Shown here piece by piece: positions 52,395 through 63,640 of a DNA stretch of 64,000 bases. The notes beneath the pieces were generated by a model, which was not told the origin of the DNA, did no database searches, and saw nothing but the letters and a program-made list of their open reading frames with translations. A program made the translations under genes and the position numbers. Each line of letters begins with the position of its first letter. Position 1 is the first letter of the stretch. The DNA is from Sclerodactyla briareus (taxonomy: Eukaryota > Echinodermata > Holothuroidea > Dendrochirotida > Sclerodactylidae). The stretch is from contig JAODTK010004799.1 of NCBI GenBank assembly GCA_026419785.1, positions 1 through 64,000 on the forward strand, in the 5' to 3' direction.

Positions 52395-52662
52395 ACAAAC
52401 ACACGCAACGTTTCAAAAACATTGTCTTTTTGTTTTTTTTTGTTTGTAACAAAATTATCGCTCGGCTTCCTTGGTCCGCTGTTACTCATAAAAATCAAAA
52501 AACGAAAAATGTTACTAAAAACATTTTCTCAAAACGTTTTGTAAAACGTTTCATAAACGATTTTGCAACATTCATGTTACTCAACAAAAAAGTTTTCAGA
52601 AACATTGGCGAAACATATTGAACTGTTTTGAAACGTTTTAAAACATTTTGTGTTTGCGGGTT
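52395..52662. mobile_element. AAACGTTT-rich dispersed-type element
   Basis: Variants of AAAACGTTTT and AAAACATTTT recur at least eight times, concentrated at the two ends. The right end reads cgttttaaaacattttgtgt then ttgcggg. The repeated self-complementary motif at both ends suggests a short non-autonomous transposon, though the exact termini are unclear. Confidence 0.5.
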
Positions 52663-53935
52663 ATTGTGTACCCAGCAAAATCGAGCAAGTATCGATTGTT
52701 TTTGTTGGTACTTGACCAGCTGCGTGGTATCCAAAATTTTCCGACAACGTGAACAAGTTCTAATATTGGATTAGGGGACTGTTTGTTGCAGAACGAAGGA
52801 CAAGGTCGCGTGACTGGTTTTCGCCAATCAGCATGTAGTAATCCGTAAAAACACGGAGTAGGGTCTGTAGAAATGGGGGGATAACAGGCAGTTTCGTGGA
52901 AGATACGCATCGCCTCATGATGTAGGGGTTGGCTAGACTTTCCATTGTGGATCCAGTGTGTTTCACGGTTACTGCTACGGCCTTATAGTTGTGTTGGGAC
53001 AAATTATGGGCCTAGCGATATACGGCCTTGGAATGAGTTGTTGGGCGGGTACTTTTTATGAGCATTTGATAGCCATATTAGGCTAATGTGGGTAGACATG
53101 TGTCCAAGCATTACACGGTTATGACACGATGTCAGGTAAGGTCAATTAAATGTGAACAAACAATAATTGTGGATTGGTGAAGAAAATTGCAGTGTATTCG
53201 ACACAGGACATACCTGACTACCATGGATGACACCAAAGACGGCACCACGTGCCCAACTGATAGGGAAGCACACTGTCCAGGGGATCAAGGTGTGAAGTTA
53301 TTCATACACCTAAACGAAGATTCCTTTGACATTCATTGTGAGGACTAGTAATTGCTAATCAGATCACTGATGAGTCGAACTTTGATCAGGACATTGGTCA
53401 GCACAGCACATTGAGCACGTTGATTGATTGCTTGATTGACCAGTTGACCTGACAACAGACTGCTCACTCGAGATAAGGACTGATTGGGGGTGTATAGTAT
53501 TGGAAAAGGTAGTAAAGGAAAAAAAAAAAAAAACTTCACTTATTCATTGCCATTCATTTGATACACTGACACCGTGCACCGATTGTTCGCATAGCACGGA
53601 TTTGGGGCGAACAGGGTGGTTGGTCGTCGTGACAGTTGTCACTACCACTGTACCAGCAGCCTATGTTGATCCACCACGAGAATAAGAGATAGCCATTTAC
53701 TTTCGTGAAATTGAGAGTAGTCGTAACCGGTTATCGCGAAAAATGTGACCTCTGAAATTGCGCTGGACTAAAAGGTGTAGAAGACAGAAAGTGGCAGGAC
53801 GCTTATGTTAGTTCAATATGCTGATCCCCCAAAGCCCCGTAAAACCGCGCCTGTATAGAAGGATATAAGTTTGGAGTAATATTTATGCCTATCGTGATGT
53901 TTTTCTAGGAGCTAAGGGGGGGCAGCTTACAAGTC
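52663..53935. other. Unannotated sequence
   Basis: There is an A run at about 53519-53534. No gene or RNA is recognised. Confidence 0.4.
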
Positions 53936-54290
53936 ATCATGTCTTCCCGTTCGTTAGTTCGTCGTTCGTTTCGTCGTCATTTCGTTCGTTCGTCCGTTTG
54001 TTCCCACGTTCATCCTATTTTCAAAACGCCTACATGCGATTCATGTTGGAAACTCGGTGGGTGGGTGGACTGAAGCATGCCAGTAGCTAGGTGAGTTTTG
54101 TTGCATTATATTGTGACTTACACACGATTGTAATGACTAGGCCAAATTAATTACCCAAAGTATTCCCACAGCCAACCATTGAGGAGGTTCGTCACACCCT
54201 TCCCATCTCTGCAGAGCAGGCTAGCAGCTTGGAAGGGACGGTTTTTTAATTTATCTGTCAGAACTGAGGTGGAATGAATAGAGGCAATGG
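53936..54290 (+). mobile_element. GTTCG-headed dispersed element, copy 2
   Basis: This copy has the same order of blocks as at 51355-51800. A gttcgttagttcgtcg head is followed by acatgcgattcatgttgg, ctcggtgggtgggtgga, ccaaattaattacccaaagt and an end near gaagggacggttttttaa then tttatctgtcagaactga. It has one internal unit instead of two. Confidence 0.7.
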
Positions 54291-54535
54291 GGGACTCACA
54301 GGCAGTTCCGAATGCGTTTTCACTGTTCACGGCCACAGGCCTCGGGATGATTTGTGGCTGAGACCCATAAATTGTATTTATTGCCATAGGAGGAGGAGGT
54401 CATTTATGCGGGCGCACTTCCCTTGGGTTCGACCTCAAGCCCCCCCCACCCCATGACGATCCCTGCGTATGACATGCCACTGACATGGTGTTCTACGAAC
54501 AAAACAAGCGTGTGCCTCGATCATAGGATGATGAT
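54291..54535. other. Unannotated flank
   Basis: Nothing recognised. A short C run lies at 54440-54447. Confidence 0.35.
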
Positions 54536-54602
54536 ATTGATGTGATGATAATAATAAGAATAATACTAATAATAAAATAATATAATAATAATAATAATAA
54601 TA

Positions 54603-54659
<57 letters not shown>
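54536..54659. repeat. (TAA)n microsatellite, 5' flank of retrotransposon
   Basis: About 120 bp of TAA/ATA triplets begin after tgatgtgatgataataataa. The same gatgtgatgat lead-in precedes the second TAA tract at 56821, as expected if the element inserted into TAA repeats. Confidence 0.95.
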
Positions 54660-54660
<1 letters not shown>

Positions 54661-56820
54661 TGCAGGCATGTTGGACCAACCGAACGACTTCCCGATATGG
54701 CCTGAAAAGGGCAGGCAGAACCACTTATCATTCAGAAGGACCCGCCAAAGGAACCTCCCCTGCAAACTATTCGACCACAAATAACAGTCGCCCAACAACA
54801 TGGGAACTGCTATCGGGTATCCTTGCCTTGCCACAACATACTGGCACAAAACGAGGGCAGAATGGTGTAAGACCTTGGAGCAGAGGCACCAAAGATCGAC
54901 TCATGATTGATAAGGCAGTGTGCAGGGACTCCAAAACCCGAACGGACACAATGGGGCAATTGCATGGATCGACTACAAGAAAGCTTACATTTCGGGTCCC
55001 ACACTCATGTATGGTGAATGCCCTTGAAGTTGCATAAGATCGATCGAAAGATATGCAATCTGATACAGCAATCCATGCAGACCTGGTCTACATGCACTCT
55101 CACGGCCAGTGGACAACAACTGGCAGAAATCCCAATAAGGTGGGCGGGATCTTCCAGGGCGACGCACTTGTCACCACTAATATTTATGTGTGGGCCTTGA
55201 ACCCCCTCAGCCACATACTCCGTGCAACCAGAGGATACACTCTCAAATCAGGTCATACAATCCACCATCCCGGTACATGGACGACCTTGAAAGCTGTACG
55301 GGGAGAGTGAGAGAGACATCGACTCCATGATAAACACGGTACGGATCTCAGCGAAGATATCAGGATTGGAGTTCGGGCGGGAAAATGGGGAGATGATCGC
55401 CAACGAGGCAAAGTACAGGCCCCCGGGGCTCCCCTCGACGTCGGGAACGATCCACGACGTCGACGGACACAAAGGATTACAAATGACATGCAGGAATACT
55501 CAAGGGATGGAGGAACTGCATGAAGCAGTGAAGGATGGAGCATTCAAAGCCGACACAAGAGGGTTTGAGACAAGTACCTGAGGTTCAAACTCAACGGACA
55601 CAACAAAAATCCAAGCGATCAATTCATACGTAATGCAGTGAGAGATACACAGGAGGCGTGATAGAAGGGACAAGAAAGAGCTGTACGAGTTGGACCGCTA
55701 GGACTCGCAAACTCTCCTCACCATGCATGGGGCCTCCACCCAAGAGATGAGGTACACAGCTCTACCCCACGAAGACCAAGGCGGTCGCGGTGTAGAGGAA
55801 TTTAAAAAGTGGAAGCCACAATAACCAGCGAGGAAGTGGGGCTCCGTGAAATACATTATCAGTAAAAATGATGAAGAGCCCAAATGAGAGCAGATGCAAC
55901 AAGACGGAGGGGCTGGGGCGCGAGTGAGTAAGAAGAAAGGAAGGCAGAGTGGCAGCGTCGGTGTGAAGAGAAGTGGAAAGAGAAAGCACGACATGGGCAA
56001 TACCCCCGAAAAAAGTAGAGAAATGGAAATTAACAGCCCGGATTGGCATACCGGATGCTCAAACCGGATAGGGACTCAAAATAGAGCCGAGGCTCTAATC
56101 ACAGGCCCAAAGACCAAGCCCTGAACACGGAATGCCACCAAGCCAAAATCCTAGGGATTAGAACCGACAGCAAGTGCCGAATGAGGTGGGGCAATGGACG
56201 GACAACTGTCAACCACTGGTGGCGGGATGCCAGAAGCTAACCCCCGGGAGTACGTCACTCGTCACAACAGGGTAGCATCAGCCCTGCATTGGAAGATATG
56301 CGAGCACTATACGACGATGAGGTCCGCTGATCAGCCAGGCACACAATCCGAATGCGGTAATGGAGACAGATGAAGTTCAAGATGTTGTACGACTTCGAAA
56401 AACGCACTGACAGGATCATAGCTGCAAGGGGACCCGACCTAATCGTCCGGGACAAACAGGAAACAAACACCCAAGATCGAGATGTTGCAGTCCCAACGAT
56501 AAGAAATCAAGGACAAAGGAAACAAGAGGAAAATAGAAAAATACCAAGACCTGAGGCTGAGAACAGACGTCTGTGGAAACACAGAGGGAAGTGGTCCCCA
56601 GTTGTGATCGGGGAGCTTGGGGCGGTCAGCACCAATATGGAGAAAAGCACTTGATAAGATACCAGGAATTCATGACACCAACTAACTAGTCAAGCAAGCG
56701 ATCCTCGGAAGCGTCCACATATAAGAAGGGGACTTGATCTCCAGAAGCTGGGTAGGATTCCTGAGGTCAGAGGCAGATGGAGGAAGGTCCAACTGAATGA
56801 AGTTGTGGTAGAGAATGATG
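54660..56820 (+). mobile_element. 5'-truncated Dong/R4-like non-LTR retrotransposon, decayed
   Basis: Conceptual translation in shifting plus-strand frames gives a reverse transcriptase and the C-terminal part typical of elements with a restriction-like endonuclease. Recognisable pieces in order are an AWIDYKKAY block (about 54960), IFQGDA and NPLSHILRA (55150-55230), the catalytic YMDD (55274-55285), KLNGHNK (about 55590), and a damaged zinc motif with Cys 56175, His about 56214 and Cys 56228. LHWKICEHY and a PDLIV endonuclease-type motif with its proline-aspartate at 56433-56438 follow, then AVP. Stops and frameshifts are numerous, and the N-terminal half is missing (2.2 kb, against more than 4 kb for complete relatives). 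TAA tracts on both sides match the known target preference of Dong. The clade call is inference; CR1/L2-type elements are unlikely because of the C-terminal PD motif. Confidence 0.8.
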
Positions 56821-56873
56821 TGATGATGATAATAATAAAATAAAATAATAATATAATAATAATAATACTAATA

Positions 56874-56918
<45 letters not shown>

Positions 56919-56938
56919 TAATACTAATAATAACAATA
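56821..56938. repeat. (TAA)n microsatellite, 3' flank of retrotransposon
   Basis: Interrupted TAA triplets directly follow the 3' end of the element (gagaatgatgtgatgatgat). Confidence 0.95.
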
Positions 56939-56984
56939 CACATCATTTGCAAATTTGTAGCCATTTCCGGGGGGGACACATTAG

Positions 56985-57300
56985 ATGAATGGTGCAAATA
57001 GCACTCCAACCACTCACTCATTCCAGAAATAATTCGCATTTAACATGTCCTAGATGCGATTTGCTGCTCTGAATCGTGTGCTTTCTCTGCCAATCGAATC
57101 CAGGGCAGAAGATTTTAATAAATTTAAATACACTATTCAGAGAACCGCCCCCGAAGCCTATCCTCCAACTTTGAAAATATTTGCATTCAGTGGCATTTAT
57201 AGATGCAATTGAGGCATTATGACACCACTCCTAAAAATTCACTCCGTTCCAAAATTAATTTGCATTTCACGTTCCTTAGGGTGCGACTGTACTCAGGATT
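56985..57300. repeat. Pair of ~225 bp spaced direct repeats
   Basis: The block ccactcactcattccagaaa then taattcgcatttaacatgtc (about 57009) recurs in diverged form as attcactccgttccaaaatt then aatttgcatttcacgttcct near 57236. At most two units are visible. Confidence 0.45.
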
Positions 57301-57599
57301 TTGGATTTTTTGTACTGAGCCTCCATCTGTCCAGGGGTAGTAGTAAGTAGGCTCTTCTTTTGGACTTGGTGTAATTCTTACTTAACAGCGGACCGCCAAC
57401 AATCTGAACACTAGGGGCATTTTTTTTGCATGTTTTCCTGGCATTTTATCAAAATTTGGGCGAGTAAGCAGAAGATTCGAAGGTTCGGCCAATTTCTTTT
57501 TTTTTTCCCCACTTTCGGCTTTTCGCTGCCTCACATTTCCTCAAGAATTGTTGTCACTTTTTCCTCGAATTTCTCATCTAGAAAAATTTTGCGAGCATT
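57301..57599. other. Unannotated, T-rich
   Basis: Pyrimidine-rich DNA leads into the second copy of the 310 bp element. No gene is recognised. Confidence 0.4.
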
Positions 57600-57980
57600 T
57601 CTTTTTTTTACCACAATTCCCCCCGACCTGAACCAAAAACAATAGTTTCTTGTACTTCCCATGAGAAAGCTTATACAACCAAATTTCACAACTTGATACC
57701 AACCATTCTGGACTTCTTCGTGTTTACAAGGTTTTTCATATACTCTGACCTCTTTGACCTTAGATTACCTCTACCTGACCCCAAACTAGGGTTCATCGCA
57801 TCATGGGGAACACACTGCCAAGTAGGGCTTCATCCATCCGGGTGGTCGAGTTCGTGTTTACAAGCCCGCGTTACATACCACATACAAACACATACACAGA
57901 CATACATACATACACACACACAACACTGTCATGACTGCCCTATATTTCCCTCTGACTTCGGCAAGTATCAAAAGGGTCGG
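57600..57980 (+). repeat. Second locus of the 310 bp unit with CATA tail
   Basis: A single diverged unit carries the blocks gacctgaaccaaaaacaata, accattctggactt, tgacctctttgacctta, catggggaacacac and gggcttcatccatccgg. It is followed by tttacaagcccgcgttacat, a CATA/CACA stretch, actgtcatgactgc and caagtatcaaaa. The right boundary coincides with that of the array ending at 8105. Confidence 0.8.
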
Positions 57981-58049
57981 GTCAATTCCATTTTTACAGC
58001 TAGCCCTATTTCCGTAAGCAGTGTGGTACGCAAATCTAATCCCTACCCC

Positions 58050-58160
58050 AATCTCTCCACATTACAAATAGACAATTGATTGCTATGAACGAACAGGCCA
58101 CTCACGGCGGTCGTTGTAATATGGTGTTAATTGAAGACAGAAGTCTTGTCTTTGCCGGCA
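58050..58160 (+). repeat. Left member of a 5.5 kb-spaced inverted pair
   Basis: The segment caattgattgctatgaacg ... actcacggcggtcgttgtaa then tatggtgttaattga matches the reverse complement of 63545-63640. The best exact blocks are caattgattgct, cacggcggtcgttgtaa and gtgttaattga. Confidence 0.7.
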
Positions 58161-60282
58161 GTGCGCGAACTTTTTTGTACAGTATCTGGATATTGATTAA
58201 AAAAATGATATTAATATTCTTTGTTGTATTTGTAATTCACGTTCACAATTTCAACCGTTTTTACATGAATCAAATTTCCCTTCTGGTTAGTTGTAAAATT
58301 TACAAGTTGACTGGGCCTCGGACCTCATTCCGAAATATTATACTATCGGAGATCTGTCATAATCTTCCAGCCGGCTATTTCGAAAAGTCCAACTGCAGTC
58401 CGATCTGACATTTTGGGGGGTGAGACAAACCCCCCTACATTTTTTCATTTTTCATTTCATTTTCATTTTCAGTTTTGATTTAGCATATATGGAAAAACTT
58501 GGAAAATTTCAACGATCTTATCTTATTGTCTGTGCATATTCTCCCTCTCAAATTTAGTAAGTTGTCCCCAATATTTTTTTATTATCTTTTATCGTGACAA
58601 ATCTGACTAAAATTTTGTCTAATTTCGCTAAGAAAAATCAGTTTCTCTGCTGAATTTCCTATTTGGTTGGCCTTCCATAGATTGCATACTTTGCTCCTGA
58701 GAGAACACAAGCATTGCGAGAGGTATTTGCGAAGGTAATTTCTTAACGGCGGTTGGAAAATTTCGTGTGGTCCAAAAGCTCGGTAGAGTAACCCCAATTA
58801 ATGTTAGTAGAGTGGGTCAAGTATAGTAAGACAGTAGAGTATAGCAAATACCAGTGCTACAATAACTAACAGCCAGCACCGGGAGGAATCGGCTTGGATA
58901 TCTTGCATGCAAAACGCGCTGGAAATCCCCAGCACCGTGCGCCAGCCCACGTTATTCTGAAAAGGTCGGCAACCATACACCCCCCGCTCGCGACCGTCCC
59001 TGGTGACGGCGACGAAAAGTTGCTCTTCTCCAGTACCGAATCACCAATCTATTGGATTGTTCCTCAGTCGATAGATACGCCCTTATCTGTCCGTCTGTGA
59101 TATGTTCCAGAGGGTTCTGATCCGTGCTCGTGCCGACACGAGACAGAGAGAAGAGAAAGAACATATGGATTCACAGTAGCCGCGATAGTTACGTACAAGG
59201 TGAATACCCTATACGACCCAACAGGGGTAGCAACAAGTAGAATACGGCGCTCGCTAAGGTTTCCAAAATTAAGGACATTAAACGCAGATGCTGCGTCGGT
59301 TTAGCGGTTGAGTCATTAGGTTATGGTCTTTTCAGCTATGTCTTTATATATGACAACTAAACACAGAAGCAGCGGTCGTGGTCATGGGCGCCGATCTGGG
59401 GGACGGGGGGACAAGTCCCCCCATATTTCGTTGATGTGGGACACAATATAAAAGGTTCCCCCCACGTTTTTGGTGTGTTTTATGAGGGACATGAGGTAGC
59501 GTGCCATTGCCTCTGGGTTTTGTGATAGCTCCCTTTAGGCGGGAGGAATTGAAAGCTTCAGGCAAAGCAAGATGATGGGCCAATTAGGGTCCTAAACGCC
59601 CAATTTTCATCGAATGCCCGAGTTTAGTGCAAAAATTTTCGGAGCGCTTCGCGCGCATCTGCTTGGGTGTGCAATTAGGTTCGACTTTTTAATAATTTTT
59701 ACTTAAATGTGTCTGCCCAAATGCCATATTCACGTTTCTGTAAATCAATCCGCATTCATTTTTATTTAGGAAATAGGCATAGGACTAAGCCCATCGCAGA
59801 TCAACTAATTAACAAGACCCTGAATCACGTTCACAACATTTAAAGTAGCTTGACATTGCATAGGACTCCCAGCAATTAGCCCGGCCCATTGGACTCAGAT
59901 TTATTATTATTCTAGTCTTAGATTATTATTATTTTATTATTATATTTTAATTTTATTATATTATTACGAATACTTGTATAGCGCCAATAGTACAAAGTCT
60001 CAATCAAAGTTTACTTCAATTCACTTGTACTTGACGGCTTAGAATTTCGATATGGTCACCTTTTTTGCGCTCGCTTGGTGCGCGGTTGTGTATTTCTACG
60101 TTGCAATTGCCAAGTATGAACATGAGTTTTGTCAACCGTTTCCGGACCGAATATATGTATTCTTCCAAAACTTCAAGAAAATGAATTCAATAACTGACTC
60201 AATGAAAACAACATGTGATTTTAGATTGATGGCATTTTCCTTCGAACGATCACCTTTTAGTTATTAACCTGTTATAACCTTA
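58161..60282. other. Unannotated; G-rich palindromes and TTA microsatellite
   Basis: No gene is recognised. Short GC palindromes occur, such as ggggggacaagtcccccc (about 59405). A TTA-rich stretch at 59903-59968 is followed by cgaatacttgtatagcgcca, a motif that looks like the end of a dispersed repeat. Confidence 0.4.
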
Positions 60283-60446
60283 CTTCAGGGGTGTAGTCGA
60301 GCCTGGATAGCCCTAGACAGCCTCAGGGGGGCGACTTTGAGTCCTAATACACTGTAGGTATGGCTGTCTCGGTCTCGAAAGTCTAGATCAGTTATTCGAG
60401 AATAATTCTGGACCGAGACCGGTCTCGACTACATCCCTTCCTGAAC
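60283..60446. mobile_element. 164 bp inverted-repeat (MITE-like) element
   Basis: The left end cttcaggggtgtagtcgag and the right end, read in reverse, gttcaggaagggatgtagtc then gag, form ~20 bp terminal inverted repeats. The interior is rich in tctcga and gagacc motifs. No coding capacity is present. Confidence 0.65.
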
Positions 60447-60589
60447 AGATTTTTACTCACGTTTCCAAACTTGATTAACTAATAACACTTACCGACATCT
60501 TCGAATTAGGTGTGTCACATACTATGAGCGCCAACCAGGCAAAAAGTCAATGTCAGCAGCTCTCTCCCGTCGTATCCGCGTTTGGAGGT
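60447..60589. other. Unannotated spacer
   Basis: Nothing recognised. Confidence 0.35.
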
Positions 60590-60940
60590 TCGCATATCTT
60601 TTATTCGTCGTATCACTATAATATTCTTTCGTATCAGCTATCTATGTTCCTCGCATTACAGATCGTTTTGCCTTGCTCATCATCCGTATTCTTCGCATAG
60701 AGTTTTCTTTCTTGCGCAGCAATTTGTATACAACGACTTCCGACATTTATTTGTGGCATCAGCAATGTTCCTTTCTCCTATCAACAATTATACGGTTCGA
60801 ATTAGCAATTTTCATTCCCAGCCATGAGCAAGTTCCAGTCCGCCAGTACCTTTGTAGTTTTCTCGCACACCAATGTCCCATTGTGTTTCTTCCCATCGTT
60901 CCCAGACTCGCACCAGCATTTTTAGCGTCGCATCAATCCC
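60590..60940 (+). repeat. Degenerate ~22 bp minisatellite
   Basis: Phrases of the type catcagcaatttttattcgt then cg recur every 20-23 bp with heavy divergence (for example cagcaatttgtatacaacga, catcagcaatgttcc). The same family appears in reverse at 62880-63110. Confidence 0.55.
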
Positions 60941-61600
60941 TAATCCTGCCGGTGGATAGTATATATGCATGTTTATTAATGGCAAGGTGACCGTCATATG
61001 AATAGGCCAGGTTCCGGAGTAGCTCTGCGCATGCGTCATTGTCCCCGGGCGCTGGCATTCGGTAAAAACTACTGCTTGGCAATCCGCCACATGTAATTTC
61101 AAGGAGTATCTGCGATCTTAAGAACTCCACACTTTTACTCCCTGGTTGTTCATAAATATAATTTCACATCGGGACCTACATACAGGAAAAAAGTGTATAT
61201 ATACAACTATTATTATTATTGACATCTATGTATGCTAATCTAAATGAGCGACAAGAGAAAATGCCGCGCGAAATGCAATAACTGATCCACTGGTCAGGTG
61301 AATACGCAACCGTTGGAAGATTTCTCAATATTTTGGTAACTGGCGTTTAGCATGGTATAATCCGACTTCACTGTTTAATGTCCAGCGCAATTGTCAATTA
61401 GGCGAGCGGTTCTGATTGGCTGGCATTTCGATTTGCAGTCGGGTGGTGATGTTTACTGTTTATTCTGAAGGTCTAATTGTTTCGGTGCCTATAGTTTTCA
61501 GCGAATAATTTCACAGATTTCCTGTTATTATATGACAGTTCGTAATGATAATTCGCGTTAGGGAGTTATCACCAAATGGGCAAATTGCACAAAGCCCGTG
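60941..61600. other. Unannotated sequence
   Basis: Nothing recognised. Confidence 0.35.
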
Positions 61601-61700
61601 CGGCCTATTGGCGTAGCCAGAGGGGGGGAGGGGGGGGCACGGGGGCCATGGCCCCCCACATCGAAATTCCCCCCATTTGTTTTTTTCAATGTTCCCACTT
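61601..61700 (+). repeat. G-rich insertion starting TTGGCGTAGCCAG
   Basis: The segment attggcgtagccagaggggg leads into G-rich DNA. A related start occurs on the minus strand at about 62830, and a weaker one at 38238. It is probably a small dispersed repeat family. Confidence 0.45.
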
Positions 61701-62520
61701 AAGACAACAACATTTGGCACTGATGCGGCTCTCTCTTCCCCCATGTGCTAGTTAGATTGCTCGAATTCTCCTCTGAAAGCCCAATTTTGCCATTTGGAGT
61801 TGCGGCAAGTTCCTTTAGACTCATAGAAAGACATTGGAACCGAGGGGGGGGGGGGGGGGGGGTGCGTATGCGTAGATACCCCTCCGAAAAAATTTGTCAC
61901 TTATGTTGTTCCCGACCCCTCATCATTCCCAGTCAATTTGCTTGAATAGTTCAATTGTTTGGTCAATATCCAACCAAACATTGGCGCGGGTGCAAGGGGG
62001 GAGGGCACAAGCAGCCCTCCAGTTCGGGCCAAAAACAGTGGCCACAAATGATGAAAAAACCCCTCCCAGAATTGACCCCCGTACGCTTATAGGGGAGATC
62101 TCAGCATGATATCTAAGCAATGCACAAAAAATTGGCGTGGCTTCCTGCGCAGTAGTTAGCCGTGGCTCTTTAGTTTTTTGTTTTTAATACAAACCGATAA
62201 AATTTACTTGGAGATTCGAGCAAATTAGTTAGGTTCTTTAGATTATTGCAATTGTTGATCATGTGGCTATAACTCCTGGGTACATCCCTGGCCAGATGAA
62301 GCGAATGCCATAAGAGGAGGGAGCGTAGACACCCCCCCTCCAAATTAATACCAAGACAGGCGGTTTGACTGATTCATTCGTCCAAAATGGGGGAGCCGGG
62401 AAAAAGAGAAGAAACATGAGCCCGAATATACAGCAGAAAAATGATCAAAATTCAGACAAAGGCGAAATTCGGCGAAATTCTGGAGGAATTTTCAATCAGA
62501 ACAAGCATTTTTTTCGCGCA
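61701..62520. other. Unannotated; G run
   Basis: A G run of about 20 lies at 61842-61862. No gene is recognised. Confidence 0.4.
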
Positions 62521-62832
62521 TTTCGCGCGCGGTAGTACTTTTCCGTCAGGCGGCTCAAGATTGTGGAAAAATTTTCTACCCCCCCAAAAAAAAAATTGAA
62601 GAGTCCTGTACGCCTATGATGTGAAGCCACGTGGAAATAGAAAATTTGACCACTTCACAAGAACAGGAGTTATGTATAGGAAAAAATGACTTAGAATGAT
62701 GGCAAATGTTGAACCAGATCTCATCTGAGGGTTCCTGGAAATGAAAATTTTCCAGGACGGGGAGGGGGACAACCCCCTCCCTTAGCCCCCCCCCCCCATG
62801 GCCACCCCCAATCAAAATTCCTGGCTACGCCA
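62521..62832 (-). repeat. G/C-rich insertion, opposite orientation
   Basis: Read on the minus strand it begins ccactggcgtagccaggaat, then a G-rich stretch, a ccatgggggggg block and an A/T-rich body. It shares its first ~15 bases with the copy at 61601. Confidence 0.45.
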
Positions 62833-62879
62833 GTGGCTGTAACTCCGAACTGGCTTATTGTGATCTGACAATAACCCTA

Positions 62880-63110
62880 TTCAATTGCTGATGCAAGGGA
62901 AGAAAAAGGATACGAGGAATTAAACAACGAACATCGATGTTGACGGGAGGAAGGGTATCGCTGATGCCAAAGAAATTAAATAGCTGGTGCGATGTATAAA
63001 AATTGCTGCGGCGCGGACTAAAAATTGCTGACACGACGAATAAAGGCTGACTTGCGACCACCAACAGAGCTGGGTCGGCATCGAAAAGCTGATACGATCG
63101 ATAGACCTGG
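62880..63110 (-). repeat. Degenerate ~22 bp minisatellite, inverted
   Basis: Units such as taaaaattgctgacacgacg then aa recur every 22-23 bp near 62970-63050. They are the reverse complement of the phrases at 60590-60940. Confidence 0.6.
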
Positions 63111-63410
63111 TTTTTAATATACTTTTTTGCCTGATTCGCGCTCCATATTCTGAATCATTCTAGCTGTCCTGGCAACTGCAGCGCCTGCAGATCATGCTTA
63201 CATTCATCGTCTATTGCTTGACGTATGTAAACTGCTCAAAAGTTTGGCTAATCGAAGTCCGAATTCTAAAAAAAGAGTTCCCTTTATATTCCACCGAATT
63301 ACATCCGTCGTGTTCTTTGCCCTTAAACCAATTCATCAGGCGCGGTTTCGACCAAGGGCGTCGGATCGAGTTTGACCCCCGTGATAAATTGGGGGTGTAG
63401 GTACCGTTTC
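63111..63410. other. Unannotated sequence
   Basis: No gene is recognised. Confidence 0.35.
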
Positions 63411-63480
63411 AACCCCCCCCCCAACCCCCCCCCCCCCCCCCTCCCTCCCCCCCCTCCCCCCCCCTCCTCTTCCTCCCACT
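63411..63480. repeat. C-rich homopolymer-like tract
   Basis: About 70 bp are almost entirely C with interspersed T and A. The complement is G-rich and could form a quadruplex. The base count is unreliable in most sequencing chemistries. Confidence 0.9.
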
Positions 63481-63544
63481 CCTCGAGTGGTGGAAACCCT
63501 TTTTTTATTTTTGCTGTCACCATTTACGCATATTAATACTTTTT

Positions 63545-63640
63545 TCTCAATTAACACACATACTTACAACGACCGCCGTGATTGGCTGGTCGTATGGTAG
63601 CAATCAATTGTGGTCTATTGTTATTGATTAGTGATTAGGG
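63545..63640 (-). repeat. Right member of the 5.5 kb-spaced inverted pair
   Basis: This is the reverse complement of 58050-58160, including ttacaacgaccgccgtg and agcaatcaattg. Confidence 0.7.

Noticed and set aside
52103-52621. 172-codon open frame
   Set aside because: Its first half lies in a CG-rich patch and its second half in the AAACGTTT-rich element. No domain is seen and the length is near what chance allows.
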